From: Helicobacter equorum
GTDB lineage: Bacteria > Campylobacterota > Campylobacteria > Campylobacterales > Helicobacteraceae
Reading direction: 5' to 3'
Length of the DNA: 56,233 nt
Assembly (NCBI RefSeq): GCF_900198655.1
Contig: NZ_FZPO01000001.1
Span: 1 to 56,233 of the forward strand
The notes beneath the pieces were generated by a model, which made no database searches, had not been told where the DNA came from, and saw only the letters and a program-made list of their open reading frames with translations. Positions 45,359 to 53,846 of this stretch are shown in pieces (the stretch's first letter is position 1; the number at the start of each line of letters is the position of its first letter). A program made the position numbers and the translations under genes.

Positions 45359-46312
45359 CTACGCGATAAGAAAATCAAGTGCTGCCATACGCACACATAC
45401 ACCATTTGTTACTTGCTCAAGCACCTTGGATCGAGAATCTTTAAGCACCTCATCATCAATATCAATATTGCGATGCACAGGTCCAGGGTGGAGAATGATA
45501 CAAGGATTATCGCCTAGAATCTCTTTAGTAACACAAAAGCGTGATGCATAATCTTTTAGCGACCCATAAATAACCTGATCGTGACGCTCTGTTTGGGTGC
45601 GTAGGCTCATAATAACATCAACTTCTTGTGCTATGGCTTTGAGATTATGACTTGTGCGTAGCGGAGTCTGAGGCAAAAAATGTGGTGGTGCTACAAGAAC
45701 TACTTCCATACCAAAACGCGTAAGTAATTCGATATTGCTATTTGCCACGCGAGAATTTATTACATCACCAACAATCGCTATTTTTTTACCTTTTATAGAA
45801 TCTAGTGGTGCAAAAGAAGCGATAGTATCTGCATTTTTAAGAGTTTGTAATTCGTCTAAACCAAAATGTTCAATAATAGTCAAAAGATCCAAAAGTGCTT
45901 GAGTAGGGTGAGAATGCGCTCCATCACCTCCACTAATGATAGGACAATTTACATGCGCACTAAGATAATATCCTGCTCCTGCATTTTTGTGGCGTATGAT
46001 AATCGCATCTGGATTCATTGCATTGAGATTAGCTGCAGTATCTGAAATCGTCTCACCCTTAGAAGTCGAGCTACGCGATACATCAAGGCGCAAAATATCA
46101 CCGCCAAGGTTTTTTACCGCTAATTCAAAGCTTGAGAGGGTGCGCGTGGAGTTTTCAAAAAAAATGGTGATAATATTTTTGTGTTTTAATGGTTGGTGTG
46201 TGGGAGTTTTTGACATAAGGCGTTGCTTGTAATGCAAGGCATTATGAAAAAGAGTGATAATCTCTTGTGTGCTAAAATCGCTCGTGCGGATTAGGTGGCG
46301 TATGTTAGACAT
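45359..46312 (-). CDS. pyrB: Aspartate carbamoyltransferase catalytic subunit
   Basis: Condenses carbamoyl phosphate with aspartate in pyrimidine synthesis. The 317-residue protein has the carbamoyl-phosphate site [30 protein letters not shown], and the aspartate-side SLRTQTERH and HPGPVHRN. I start at the ATG at 46310-46312 behind AAGGAG; a longer frame reaches 46333. No regulatory subunit gene is nearby. The inactive dihydroorotase homologue at 15068-16312 is a plausible structural partner. It follows the capA-like gene by 20 bases. Confidence 0.94.
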   Translation of the reverse strand: MSNIRHLIRTSDFSTQEIITLFHNALHYKQRLMSKTPTHQPLKHKNIITIFFENSTRTLSSFELAVKNLGGDILRLDVSRSSTSKGETISDTAANLNAMNPDAIIIRHKNAGAGYYLSAHVNCPIISGGDGAHSHPTQALLDLLTIIEHFGLDELQTLKNADTIASFAPLDSIKGKKIAIVGDVINSRVANSNIELLTRFGMEVVLVAPPHFLPQTPLRTSHNLKAIAQEVDVIMSLRTQTERHDQVIYGSLKDYASRFCVTKEILGDNPCIILHPGPVHRNIDIDDEVLKDSRSKVLEQVTNGVCVRMAALDFLIA

Positions 46313-46332
46313 ACAAACTCCTTTTAGATTCA

Positions 46333-47382
46333 CTATTTGTAAGATTTACTTTCGGACTTAAACTCTGAAAATAAAATCGCATTATACTCTTTTTGGATTG
46401 CTTTATAATTTGGTAAAAGTGTGTCATTGAGTTTGCTAAATGGATATAGGTGGACATTTTTACCTTGTGTAGAATGTGTATAGATGAGTTCAGATTCTAT
46501 ATTGTCAAAAATAATCTTGCCTTCTTTGGTTTTATGAAGACTAAGCCCAATGAGAGCTCCAATATTTTTTGCCAAACCCTTTTGTCCGGAAATAAAGTTC
46601 CCCAAACTATATACAACAAATGTATTATCCATAATTTCAATAGGTTGGATAACATGAGGATGATTGCCGATGATAATATCTACACCATTGTTAGCAAGTA
46701 AGCGTGCAAACTCGCGTTGCTCTTTGCTAGGAGTTGTTTCATACTCTATCCCCCAGTGCATAGATACAATAAGCACATCTACCTTATCACGCACCGCTTT
46801 AATATCTTCAAGAAGCATTTGTTTAGTATAAACATTAACAAGATATTCCTTACCCTCTGGCACAGGAATACCATTTGTCCCATAAGTATATGCAAGCATA
46901 GTATATGTGATGCCATTTTTGCGCATTATGCGGGGCGTAGCGCGTGATTGCTTACTTTCATAACTTCCTGCAGTAAGTAAATCACCGATACTATGCTCTT
47001 TTGTCCGCCAATACTCTAGCATAGCACGCACACCTTTTTCACCTCGATCAAGCGTATGATTATTTGCAAGACTTACAAGATTAAATCCCAAAGCCAACAT
47101 TGCATCGCCAAATTCTTGTGGAGAATTAAAATTTGGATATGTGCTAAGCCCAAGTTGTGTGCCACCTAAAATTGTTTCTTGATTATAAAATCTTATATCA
47201 TAGGATTCTACAAATGGTGCGATAGATTCTAACATTGGGGTAAAATCATAACGATCTTGCTTTAAAGCATCATCATATACGCTCTTATGCAAGAGTGCAT
47301 CACCAACCATAACAATCTTTAGTGAATCTGATGCCACTAGATGTATAACGCAACACACAACTAAAAAAAAGATCTTTTTCAT
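46333..47382 (-). CDS. CapA-family metallophosphatase-like protein (PGA_cap)
   Basis: An exported protein of about 349 residues with signal peptide [18 protein letters not shown] and a calcineurin-like PGA_cap domain: [28 protein letters not shown] and [13 protein letters not shown]. The family is named for poly-gamma-glutamate capsule synthesis (CapA/PgsA), but many members occur without the other capsule genes, as here, and have unknown roles. I use the ATG at 47380-47382, behind AAGGA; the longer frame to 47469 has no signal peptide at its start. Probably cotranscribed with pyrB. Confidence 0.82.
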   Translation of the reverse strand: MKKIFFLVVCCVIHLVASDSLKIVMVGDALLHKSVYDDALKQDRYDFTPMLESIAPFVESYDIRFYNQETILGGTQLGLSTYPNFNSPQEFGDAMLALGFNLVSLANNHTLDRGEKGVRAMLEYWRTKEHSIGDLLTAGSYESKQSRATPRIMRKNGITYTMLAYTYGTNGIPVPEGKEYLVNVYTKQMLLEDIKAVRDKVDVLIVSMHWGIEYETTPSKEQREFARLLANNGVDIIIGNHPHVIQPIEIMDNTFVVYSLGNFISGQKGLAKNIGALIGLSLHKTKEGKIIFDNIESELIYTHSTQGKNVHLYPFSKLNDTLLPNYKAIQKEYNAILFSEFKSESKSYK

Positions 47383-47421
47383 CACTATCCTTACAATCTC
47401 AATAATGCTATAATGCTTACA

Positions 47422-47427
47422 ATTATA
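47422..47427 (-). promoter_or_regulatory. Candidate -10 box for capA-pyrB
   Basis: TATAAT preceded by GTGTGT on the minus strand, about 40 bases before the start of the capA-like gene. Confidence 0.5.
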
Positions 47428-47477
47428 ACACACTAAAGACCAAAGCTTTACTTTTTGGAAACACCGCATAGAAGTTT

Positions 47478-47509
47478 AATAGAAGTTTAAAAATATTTTA
47501 ACTTCTATT
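47478..47509. promoter_or_regulatory. Inverted repeat upstream of gltA, possible operator
   Basis: AATAGAAGTT and AACTTCTATT form perfect 10-bp arms around a 12-base AT-only centre. The left arm is part of a tandem repeat (TAGAAGTTTAA twice, starting near 47469). It lies between the divergent capA-like gene and gltA, about 57 bases before the gltA start. It could bind a regulator of citrate synthase; which one is unknown. Confidence 0.4.
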
Positions 47510-47565
47510 TAGAAAAATATGTAAGACTAGGTAATGTTACACTTAAATCACCTAAGGAGGCAATT

Positions 47566-48849
47566 ATGGGAACAATCACTCTCACTAACAACCAAACAAA
47601 CGAAAGTTTTGAATTTGAGCTTATTGATTGTAATCGCGGACCCCAAGCAGTAGATTTTTCTAAGCTTTTTGAGCGCACAAACATTTTTAGCTACGACCCT
47701 GGTTATGGTAGCACAGCAGGATGCAAAAGCACAATAAGCTATATTGATGGTAAAAATAGCCAATTGCTTTACAAAGGCATCCCTATCGAAGATATTGTAG
47801 AAAAATATCGCTTTACTGATGTGTGCAAATTGCTTCTCACAGATTCACTACCAAAAGACAAAACGCAATCTGATGAATTTGATTTAGAGTTGCGCCATAG
47901 AGCATTTTTGCACGAAGGACTTGTGAATATATTCCAAGCTTTCCCAGATAACGCACATCCTATGGCAAACCTAAGCTCTGCAGTCGCAGCGCTATCGACT
48001 TTTTATTTTGAGCATAGAGATATGCACAAAGAAGAAGATTATCAAATAATGGCACGCCGTATCATTGCTAAAATCACAACACTTGTAGCATTTTCTTATC
48101 GTAATTCAATCGGCGCACCTTTTATTTATCCAGACATTAATCGCTCATATGTTGAGAATTTCCTCTATATGCTTCGCGCATACCCATATGGCAAACTTAA
48201 ACACACACTCAAAGGTGAGCAAGAAATCACGCCATTAGAAATTGAAGCACTTGATAAAATCTTTAGTCTACATGCAGATCACGGACAAAATGCCTCTACA
48301 ACCACTGTGCGTAATGTTGCCTCAACAGGTGCACACCCATATGCAGCAATTTCAGCAGGAATAAACGCACTATGGGGAGCGGCACATGGAGGCGCAAATG
48401 AAAAAGTGCTTATCCAACTCAATGAAATAGGAGATGTCAAAAATGTGGCAAAATTCGTAGAACGAGCTAAAGATAAAAATGATCCATTTAGACTTATGGG
48501 CTTTGGACATAGGGTCTATAAAAGCTACGATCCACGCGCAAAAACTATCAAAAATCTCAAAAATGAGCTAGATAAAAAAGGTATCAAAATGGATCATCGC
48601 CTAAGCGACATAGCCGAAAAACTTGAAGAAGTCGCACTAAGTGATGATTATTTTAAAGCTAGAGGTTTATATCCAAATGTGGATTTTTATAGTGGTATTA
48701 TCCTTACGGCACTCAGAATTCCTGTGCCTCTTTTCACGCCTATTTTTGTTATAGGTAGAATGCCAGGTTGGTGTGCGCAGCTCATTGAGCATGTCAAAGA
48801 TCCTACTACGCGTATCACACGCCCACGACAAGTGTATGTAGGCAAATAA
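47566..48849 (+). CDS. gltA: Citrate synthase
   Basis: Condenses oxaloacetate and acetyl-CoA to citrate, entering the TCA branch. The 427-residue protein is a type II (hexameric, Gram-negative) enzyme. It shows [17 protein letters not shown], the catalytic histidines in [14 protein letters not shown] and [24 protein letters not shown], and a terminal [13 protein letters not shown] strong AAGGAGG ribosome site precedes the ATG. It is monocistronic; a hairpin and a ruined gene follow. Confidence 0.96.
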   Translation: MGTITLTNNQTNESFEFELIDCNRGPQAVDFSKLFERTNIFSYDPGYGSTAGCKSTISYIDGKNSQLLYKGIPIEDIVEKYRFTDVCKLLLTDSLPKDKTQSDEFDLELRHRAFLHEGLVNIFQAFPDNAHPMANLSSAVAALSTFYFEHRDMHKEEDYQIMARRIIAKITTLVAFSYRNSIGAPFIYPDINRSYVENFLYMLRAYPYGKLKHTLKGEQEITPLEIEALDKIFSLHADHGQNASTTTVRNVASTGAHPYAAISAGINALWGAAHGGANEKVLIQLNEIGDVKNVAKFVERAKDKNDPFRLMGFGHRVYKSYDPRAKTIKNLKNELDKKGIKMDHRLSDIAEKLEEVALSDDYFKARGLYPNVDFYSGIILTALRIPVPLFTPIFVIGRMPGWCAQLIEHVKDPTTRITRPRQVYVGK

Positions 48850-48891
48850 TATCCAACTCTGCGTGAAAATAGCAGAATCAATAAACCCTTA

Positions 48892-48917
48892 TTTGGAGCG
48901 CTTAGATGCGCTCCAAA
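48892..48917 (+). terminator. Hairpin after gltA
   Basis: TTTGGAGCGC and GCGCTCCAAA form a perfect 10-bp stem with the loop TTAGAT, 42 bases after the gltA stop. There is no T run after it, so it may be a processing or weak termination element rather than a classic terminator. Confidence 0.5.
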
Positions 48918-48924
48918 GCTTGAA

Positions 48925-49212
48925 GCGCACTCTCTAAAATATAAATCTCAAATTTTAGAAGCATTATACAAAGATCTCCACAAACGCCCAACCGAAGCTT
49001 TTCTTACTGAAATTTTTTAAGTCTATGAAGAATTAGAATTTATGATCACAAACCTACCAAAACCTATGTATCCCAAAAAAGAGCCAAAACACCACTTACA
49101 TATTTTGGCTCTTTATGTGCAAAGCTATGGATTAGCCCTTATCATTAGGTGAAGCGTTCCAAGAAACATTTGATTTAATATCTTTTACCGGTAGTGTGAA
49201 TATAGAGTGTAT
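48925..49212 (+). pseudogene. Remnant of an aldehyde dehydrogenase gene
   Basis: Hand translation of this gene-free stretch gives fragments typical of class 3-like aldehyde dehydrogenases. From 48925 one frame reads LEALYKDLHKRPTEAFLTEI, then a stop at 49018-49020, then in the same frame VYEELEFMITNLPKPMYPKK and a SYGLALII-like piece before a stop at 49150-49152. One base on, another frame reads FDLISFTGSV, the family's FDxIxFTGS cofactor motif. In an intact enzyme these segments come in the same order but about 60 to 80 residues further apart, so there has been internal deletion as well as stops and a frameshift. No catalytic cysteine part was found. The gene is dead. Confidence 0.75.
49078..49114. 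terminator. Bidirectional terminator-like hairpin
   Basis: AAAGAGCCAAAA and TTTTGGCTCTTT form a perfect 12-bp stem with a 13-base loop, preceded by an A run and ending in TTT. It can work on either strand. It lies inside the aldehyde dehydrogenase remnant. Confidence 0.6.
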
Positions 49213-49438
49213 CATTAGTGTAAGACATTTCGCTCGAATACAAGCTCTTATGTAACAAAGCATACAATCTAACACTACTCAACACAAAGTCCTTGGTGGT
49301 GAGCTGTATTCATAATCCTTAGTTGTTTTTAGATTCCCTACAATCTCTTGTCTCCTAATATAAGAGAAATCTCACAAAAACTAGAGAATTTAGCTACAAT
49401 TACACCTTAAAGCTACAATCAAACATTTAAGGATATCC
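49213..49438. other. Leader region before the FtsW-type gene
   Basis: No gene recognised. GCTACAATTACACC near 49393 contains TACAAT and could be the promoter of the downstream gene, with TTTAAGGA as ribosome site at its end. Confidence 0.3.
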
Positions 49439-50599
49439 TTGATTCACTTACGACTTTTTTTTATCGCCGTGTTGTTCTCCACTATAGGCGTGGTAATATG
49501 CTATTCGTTATCCGTATATCCGGTTGAATTTTTTGGCTATGGGGAGTTTCATTTTTTTATACGACAATTTTTTGTCGCATGTGTAGGAATATTGCTTATG
49601 TGGGCTATTGCCCAACTCAATCCAGATTCTAGTTTTAAAAAAATTGGTTGGTTTTTATTCTTTGCATCTCTTGTGCTTATGATTGGTATGCATTTTTTAC
49701 CAAGTTCTTTAGTAAGTTCTGCAGGAGGAGCAAAACGATGGATAAAGCTTCCTAGCTTTTCGCTTGCCCCATCGGAATTCTTTAAAATTGGCTTTGTGTA
49801 TTTTTTGGCATGGAGCTTTTCTCGTAAGTTTGGTATGCACACGCCTCTTAGCCTCAAAGATGAGATTAAGCTCTTTATTCCTTATTTTATTTTGTTTTTG
49901 GTAGCGGTGGTGCTTATTGCTGTGTTACAAAATGATTTGGGGCAAGTAATTGTCCTTGCGCTAACACTTGGTTTTATGCTACTTTTTGCTGGCGGTAGTT
50001 TGCGATTTTTGGGATTATTGTTTCTTATTACAATCAGTGTAGGACTTATAGCTATTATTACAAGTCCTCACCGCATTATGCGTGTCAAGCTTTGGTGGGC
50101 AAATGCACAAGATTCTATCTTGGGTTTGCTCCCGCAAACTTGGGCGCAATCCTTGCGTATTGAGAATCTCCCCGAACCATATCAAATCTATAATGCCACC
50201 AATGCGATGTATAATGGAGGTTTCATAGGCAATGGCTTAGGCAATGGACTTATTAAACTAGGATTTTTGAGTGAAGTGCATACCGATATGGTCTTAGCTG
50301 GTATTGTTGAGGAATTAGGCTTTGTAGGATTATTTTGTATCGTCTTAGCCTTTAGTGTAATGATTTTTTGGATCTTTAAAATAGCTAATAGAATCCAAAA
50401 CACAATGTATTATCTCTTTTGTGTGGGTGTTGGGTTGCTTTTGGCGTTTTCTTTTATCATCAATGCCTTTGGTATAGCTGGAATTACACCTATCAAAGGT
50501 ATTGCTGTACCATTTTTGAGCTATGGTGGTAGCTCATTACTTGCAAGTTGTCTTAGTCTAGGGATCGTGCTAAGTATCGCGCGTAAAGCAAAAATCTAA
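49439..50599 (+). CDS. ftsW: FtsW/RodA/SpoVE-family peptidoglycan polymerase
   Basis: A ten-helix SEDS glycosyltransferase of 386 residues that polymerises peptidoglycan with a partner penicillin-binding protein. It has GAKRWIKLPSFSLAPSEFFKIG, LQNDLGQVIVL, the YQIYNATNAMYNGGFIGNGLGNG loop (partly quoted) and the ending PIKGIAVPFLSYGGSSLLASC, all SEDS marks. FtsW (division) is favoured over RodA by length and by H. pylori HP1560 similarity, but I cannot exclude RodA. The start is TTG at 49439, eight bases after AAGGA. A T8 run lies near codon 6. Confidence 0.82.
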   Translation: MIHLRLFFIAVLFSTIGVVICYSLSVYPVEFFGYGEFHFFIRQFFVACVGILLMWAIAQLNPDSSFKKIGWFLFFASLVLMIGMHFLPSSLVSSAGGAKRWIKLPSFSLAPSEFFKIGFVYFLAWSFSRKFGMHTPLSLKDEIKLFIPYFILFLVAVVLIAVLQNDLGQVIVLALTLGFMLLFAGGSLRFLGLLFLITISVGLIAIITSPHRIMRVKLWWANAQDSILGLLPQTWAQSLRIENLPEPYQIYNATNAMYNGGFIGNGLGNGLIKLGFLSEVHTDMVLAGIVEELGFVGLFCIVLAFSVMIFWIFKIANRIQNTMYYLFCVGVGLLLAFSFIINAFGIAGITPIKGIAVPFLSYGGSSLLASCLSLGIVLSIARKAKI

Positions 50600-51066
50600 C
50601 ACAATGTCTCAAAATCTTTAGTCTGTCGCAATGCCTCATACAACACCGCACCAACACAAGTAGCAAGATTCAAACTACGAGCTATAGGCACCATAGGCAA
50701 TCTATAAGTTTGTGAAGAAAAAGTATGCAAGATATTTTCATCTAATCCGGCATCTTCACGCCCAAAATATACATAACAATCGCCCTCAAAGTTTGCCTCA
50801 TAATGCATCTGTTTGGCTTTAGTGCTAAAGAAAAAATGATGTATTGAATCCACTGGATAGTTATCCCAAAAATGCGTGAGATTTTCCCATTCTCTAACTT
50901 CCAAATGCTGCCAATAATCAAGCCCTGCACGCTTTAACTCCTTTTGTGTCGTGCGAAAACCCAAAGGCTTTATAAGATGCAACATAGATGCGGTAGCGAC
51001 ACACAAACGCCCAATGTTACCTGTATTTTGTGGAATCTGTGGCTCAACAAGCACAATATGAATCAT
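50596..51066 (-). CDS. trmL: tRNA (cytidine(34)-2'-O)-methyltransferase
   Basis: A SPOUT-class methyltransferase of 156 residues that modifies the wobble base of leucine tRNAs. Motifs: PQNTGNIGRLC near the start, YFGREDAGLDENIL and RSLNLATCVGAVLYEAL at the knot. I use the ATG at 51064-51066, with AAGGAG upstream; the longer frame adds 15 residues not found in the family. It converges on and overlaps the ftsW stop by 4 bases. Confidence 0.9.
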   Translation of the reverse strand: MIHIVLVEPQIPQNTGNIGRLCVATASMLHLIKPLGFRTTQKELKRAGLDYWQHLEVREWENLTHFWDNYPVDSIHHFFFSTKAKQMHYEANFEGDCYVYFGREDAGLDENILHTFSSQTYRLPMVPIARSLNLATCVGAVLYEALRQTKDFETLC

Positions 51067-51159
51067 AAGCACACTCCTTGCTGTATAATAACTATTTAGC
51101 TTTTTATGCAAAAACCGATTTTACACACGCATAAATCGGAAGAGAATCTAAGGACATAA

Positions 51160-52431
51160 ATGATAAAAAAATTTTTTTACTCTCTAATATATATAGGCTC
51201 TGCTCTAGCATATGACACAATCGATGAAGCTCTCCAAAATGGCATCTCAAATGGTGATGTCGTGCTATATGGCTCCAACACTAGTATAAGTGGTGTGGGA
51301 CTTGTCCCAAATACTGGAAGTGATCTTAATAACAATGGCTATGTAGCAGGTAGTATAGGTTTGGCATATCGATCAGGATTCTATAAAACTTGGCGTTTTA
51401 TGGTTAGTTTTCGTGCTGCACAAGCTTTTTTTGAGGCAAATGAAAACTCTGTATGGCTTAATGATAGCAATTCACCAAATCGGACAGGATCCGTAGGTGA
51501 TGCGTCAAAAGATTTTTATTCTAACTATCGCGCTATGCTTGGGCAATCATATTTAGAATATTTTGATGGTGATACAAGTGTGCGAACAGGGAGAATTTTT
51601 GCTAAAAGTGAATGGGCAGATCGCCTTATTGATGGGGTTTATATCCGTAACAAATCCTTAGAAAACACCCTTATTGAAGTGTTTTGGGCAAAATCAAGTG
51701 GTTATGTGCAATACAACAAAATGACAGGTATGTATGCCATAAATCCATATACCAATACAGGTCTCACAAATGTAAGCATTCAGCACACGCTTTGGGATCT
51801 TTTATCTCTTAAAGTGTATGGAATCTTTACGCCATCTATATTCAATGCAGTTGGATTCAAAGCCTCACTCAAATATGAAGTTTCTAATTCCTATATGGGT
51901 GTAAGCACAAACTTTACAACAAGTTTTGAGGGATCAAGAAGCCTAGTTAACAAGATAGCAGGAAATGGATTTGTGTTTGATATACGAGCCTTTCTTGGTG
52001 TCAAGGATTTTATCGAAAATATGCGCAATGGTCTAGAAGTAAGTGGAGGCTACATAATGAGTGGCACAAATGGTATAGGTAGTCTTAATATCATTGGGAA
52101 TAACGTCAGTCCATTTTTTATGTGGGGTGGTAAGGCATTTTTGCTAGGTAGTGATGTCGCACTTGCGTTTGGAAAAATAAATTTTAGCATTGATAGAATC
52201 TCTCTAGCACTTGTTTATGGTAGCACAAGATTCCATAATCCCTACTCAATGGCTTTATTGAATAGGATACAAGGATCTTATGATCGTGTCAATGAAGTAA
52301 ATGTTTTATTAGAATTTGGCACAAGTGAACACTCTTCACTCTTGCTTAATGTCCTAAATACTCACGGCGGAGATACGATGTATTATCCACACACCACAGC
52401 AGTGAATCTAGGTGTAAAACTTGCATTCTAA
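51160..52431 (+). CDS. Opr/Hof-type outer membrane porin
   Basis: A third beta-barrel porin, 423 residues, with a short signal peptide ending near GSALAYD and a C-terminal GVKLAF. The motif VRTGRIFAKSEWADRLIDGVYI parallels the strands of the other two porins in the window. Substrate unknown. An AGAATCTAAGGA segment before the ATG includes both the over-represented AGAATCT word and the ribosome site. Confidence 0.78.
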   Translation: MIKKFFYSLIYIGSALAYDTIDEALQNGISNGDVVLYGSNTSISGVGLVPNTGSDLNNNGYVAGSIGLAYRSGFYKTWRFMVSFRAAQAFFEANENSVWLNDSNSPNRTGSVGDASKDFYSNYRAMLGQSYLEYFDGDTSVRTGRIFAKSEWADRLIDGVYIRNKSLENTLIEVFWAKSSGYVQYNKMTGMYAINPYTNTGLTNVSIQHTLWDLLSLKVYGIFTPSIFNAVGFKASLKYEVSNSYMGVSTNFTTSFEGSRSLVNKIAGNGFVFDIRAFLGVKDFIENMRNGLEVSGGYIMSGTNGIGSLNIIGNNVSPFFMWGGKAFLLGSDVALAFGKINFSIDRISLALVYGSTRFHNPYSMALLNRIQGSYDRVNEVNVLLEFGTSEHSSLLLNVLNTHGGDTMYYPHTTAVNLGVKLAF

Positions 52432-52434
52432 AAA

Positions 52435-53103
52435 TTATGGTATTTTTTGTGCCAAATCTCTAGCAAGCTCTATGCAACCATCGATACTCTGTGTGGGACT
52501 TACAAATGCCATAACTTCAGGATCAAACGCACTAAAAGTGGTCATACCAATGGCTACCGCTACATAATTTGGATCCCAACCAAAATTTTGCTTAAACGCC
52601 ATAAATGAACTTGGGGCTGTAAATATTAAAATACTATTACTCTCTGGCTTAAGCGCAGAATCAAGTTGCAGTGGTTCATTAGCGTATGCAATGCACTCTT
52701 TAAGATCAATATATGCTTCTAGTAATATTTCATTAAGTTGTGAAACAATATGCTGTGCACGCATATAAAGTGGTGCTTTACCCTTTAGAAGTTGCACAAG
52801 ATCTTTTGCAAAGTTTGATCCATGCGCATCACTTCCAATAAATGCAATATTTGCACCATATTTTTGCAATTCTTTTGCGCTACTGCCACCTATCACATAG
52901 CTTGGCATTTCTTGCCATTGTGCAAGTGCTGGGTTATCTTGAGTACATTGTGCAAGTGCTGCAATTGCATAACGAGAGGTAAAAATAAGGCTATCTCTCC
53001 CCACTAATACATCACTAGGAATCTCCTCAAAACGAATCCCACTTACAATTAAGCTCCTTACTTCTTTGCTAGGACGCGTCCCCACAAGCACAATCTCTCT
53101 CAT
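52435..53103 (-). CDS. hemD: Uroporphyrinogen-III synthase
   Basis: Closes and inverts ring D of hydroxymethylbilane in heme synthesis. The 222-residue protein has the loosely conserved two-lobe HemD pattern: LVGTRPSKEV at the start, DSLIFTSRYAIAAL, VIGGSSAKELQKYGANIAF and ILIFTAPSSFMAFKQNF, VAIGMTTFSAF. HemD proteins are very divergent, but the order of these segments is right. Two 16-bp direct repeats in the coding region encode duplicated ALAQ segments. It converges on the porin gene. Confidence 0.85.
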   Translation of the reverse strand: MREIVLVGTRPSKEVRSLIVSGIRFEEIPSDVLVGRDSLIFTSRYAIAALAQCTQDNPALAQWQEMPSYVIGGSSAKELQKYGANIAFIGSDAHGSNFAKDLVQLLKGKAPLYMRAQHIVSQLNEILLEAYIDLKECIAYANEPLQLDSALKPESNSILIFTAPSSFMAFKQNFGWDPNYVAVAIGMTTFSAFDPEVMAFVSPTQSIDGCIELARDLAQKIP

Positions 53104-53114
53104 GTTAGTTTGCC

Positions 53115-53630
53115 CTACCTAAAGCTTTTCCAGAATACCACACTTACTACACCACATACGATGAGTGTCAATCCTACAGCAAAACTCAATAAAAAGGCTA
53201 GAATTTCTGGGAATCGTATAAATATAAGTCCCAAAATCACGCAAATCACACCCAAAACCATCACGGAACTAAAGGCATTACGACTCATCGCACGCATCGT
53301 AAATGCAAGAATAATCCATATTATACCCTTAAAAAGCACCCAAAATGCGATCACTAAAGGAATAAAACTCTCCCCTATTTGTTCATTGCCAAAAAGTAAA
53401 ATAAACGCCAAAACGATAGACACAATCCCATCAAAAAGCACCCAACGCGGTCTATAAAGGCTCTGAAAAAAATAATAAATAGACACAACTCCCATTGCAC
53501 ACATCAAAAGTGCAGCAAAATAACTTAGTGTAAGCATTGTCCTATCAGGGAAAATCATACATATCACCCCAAGCATAATCACACATATGCTACATAAAAG
53601 CCACAACATACTAATAATTTGTGTTCTCAT
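53115..53630 (-). CDS. HdeD/DUF308-type small membrane protein
   Basis: A 171-residue inner-membrane protein with six hydrophobic helices in three similar pairs, as in HdeD (acid-resistance membrane protein of E. coli) and DUF308 proteins. Marks are the repeated pattern ending in LFDGIVSIVLAFILLFGN and FWVLFKGIIWIILAF. The function in Helicobacter is not known. It lies 11 bases upstream of hemD on the same strand. Confidence 0.75.
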   Translation of the reverse strand: MRTQIISMLWLLCSICVIMLGVICMIFPDRTMLTLSYFAALLMCAMGVVSIYYFFQSLYRPRWVLFDGIVSIVLAFILLFGNEQIGESFIPLVIAFWVLFKGIIWIILAFTMRAMSRNAFSSVMVLGVICVILGLIFIRFPEILAFLLSFAVGLTLIVCGVVSVVFWKSFR

Positions 53631-53659
53631 TGTATTTCCTTGAATGTAAAACTAGATTT

Positions 53660-53665
53660 ATTCTA
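53660..53665 (-). promoter_or_regulatory. Candidate -10 box for the HdeD-like gene
   Basis: TAGAAT preceded by TTTTGC on the minus strand, 30 bases before the start of the HdeD-like gene. Confidence 0.45.
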
Positions 53666-53784
53666 GCAAAATTCTGTAGAGTTAAGACTTTTTTAAAGTA
53701 AAAAACTTTGCGTCATTACAAAATTGTAGAGTATTTTTACACGACTCAGCTTAAAAGCACAAACAACTTCTCAATAATTAAAAT

Positions 53785-53799
53785 AATAATAATTCCTAT
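53785..53799. promoter_or_regulatory. Likely Fur box upstream of feoB
   Basis: TAATAATAATTCCTA matches 12 of 14 defined positions of the H. pylori Fur consensus TAATAATnATTATTA. It covers the -35 region of the TATAAT promoter at 53816-53821. Iron-loaded Fur binding here would block feoB transcription. AT-rich sequence raises the chance of a random match, but placement before an iron transporter supports it. Confidence 0.6.
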
Positions 53800-53815
53800 A
53801 TTATCTTTGTGTGCT

Positions 53816-53821
53816 ATAATC
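53816..53821 (+). promoter_or_regulatory. feoB: Candidate -10 box for feoB
   Basis: TATAAT preceded by TGTGC, 26 bases before the feoB ATG, implying a short leader beginning near a run of five C. Confidence 0.6.
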
Positions 53822-53846
53822 CCCCACAAATTTTGTAAGGAAAGAT

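Noticed and set aside
46333-47382. CapA-like protein as evidence of a poly-gamma-glutamate capsule
   Set aside because: No capB or capC genes are present, and this domain is widespread in bacteria without such capsules.
49455-49462. T8 run near the start of the FtsW-type gene as a phase switch
   Set aside because: The gene is probably essential, and A8/T8 runs occur several times in this AT-rich window, so length alone is no evidence of switching.
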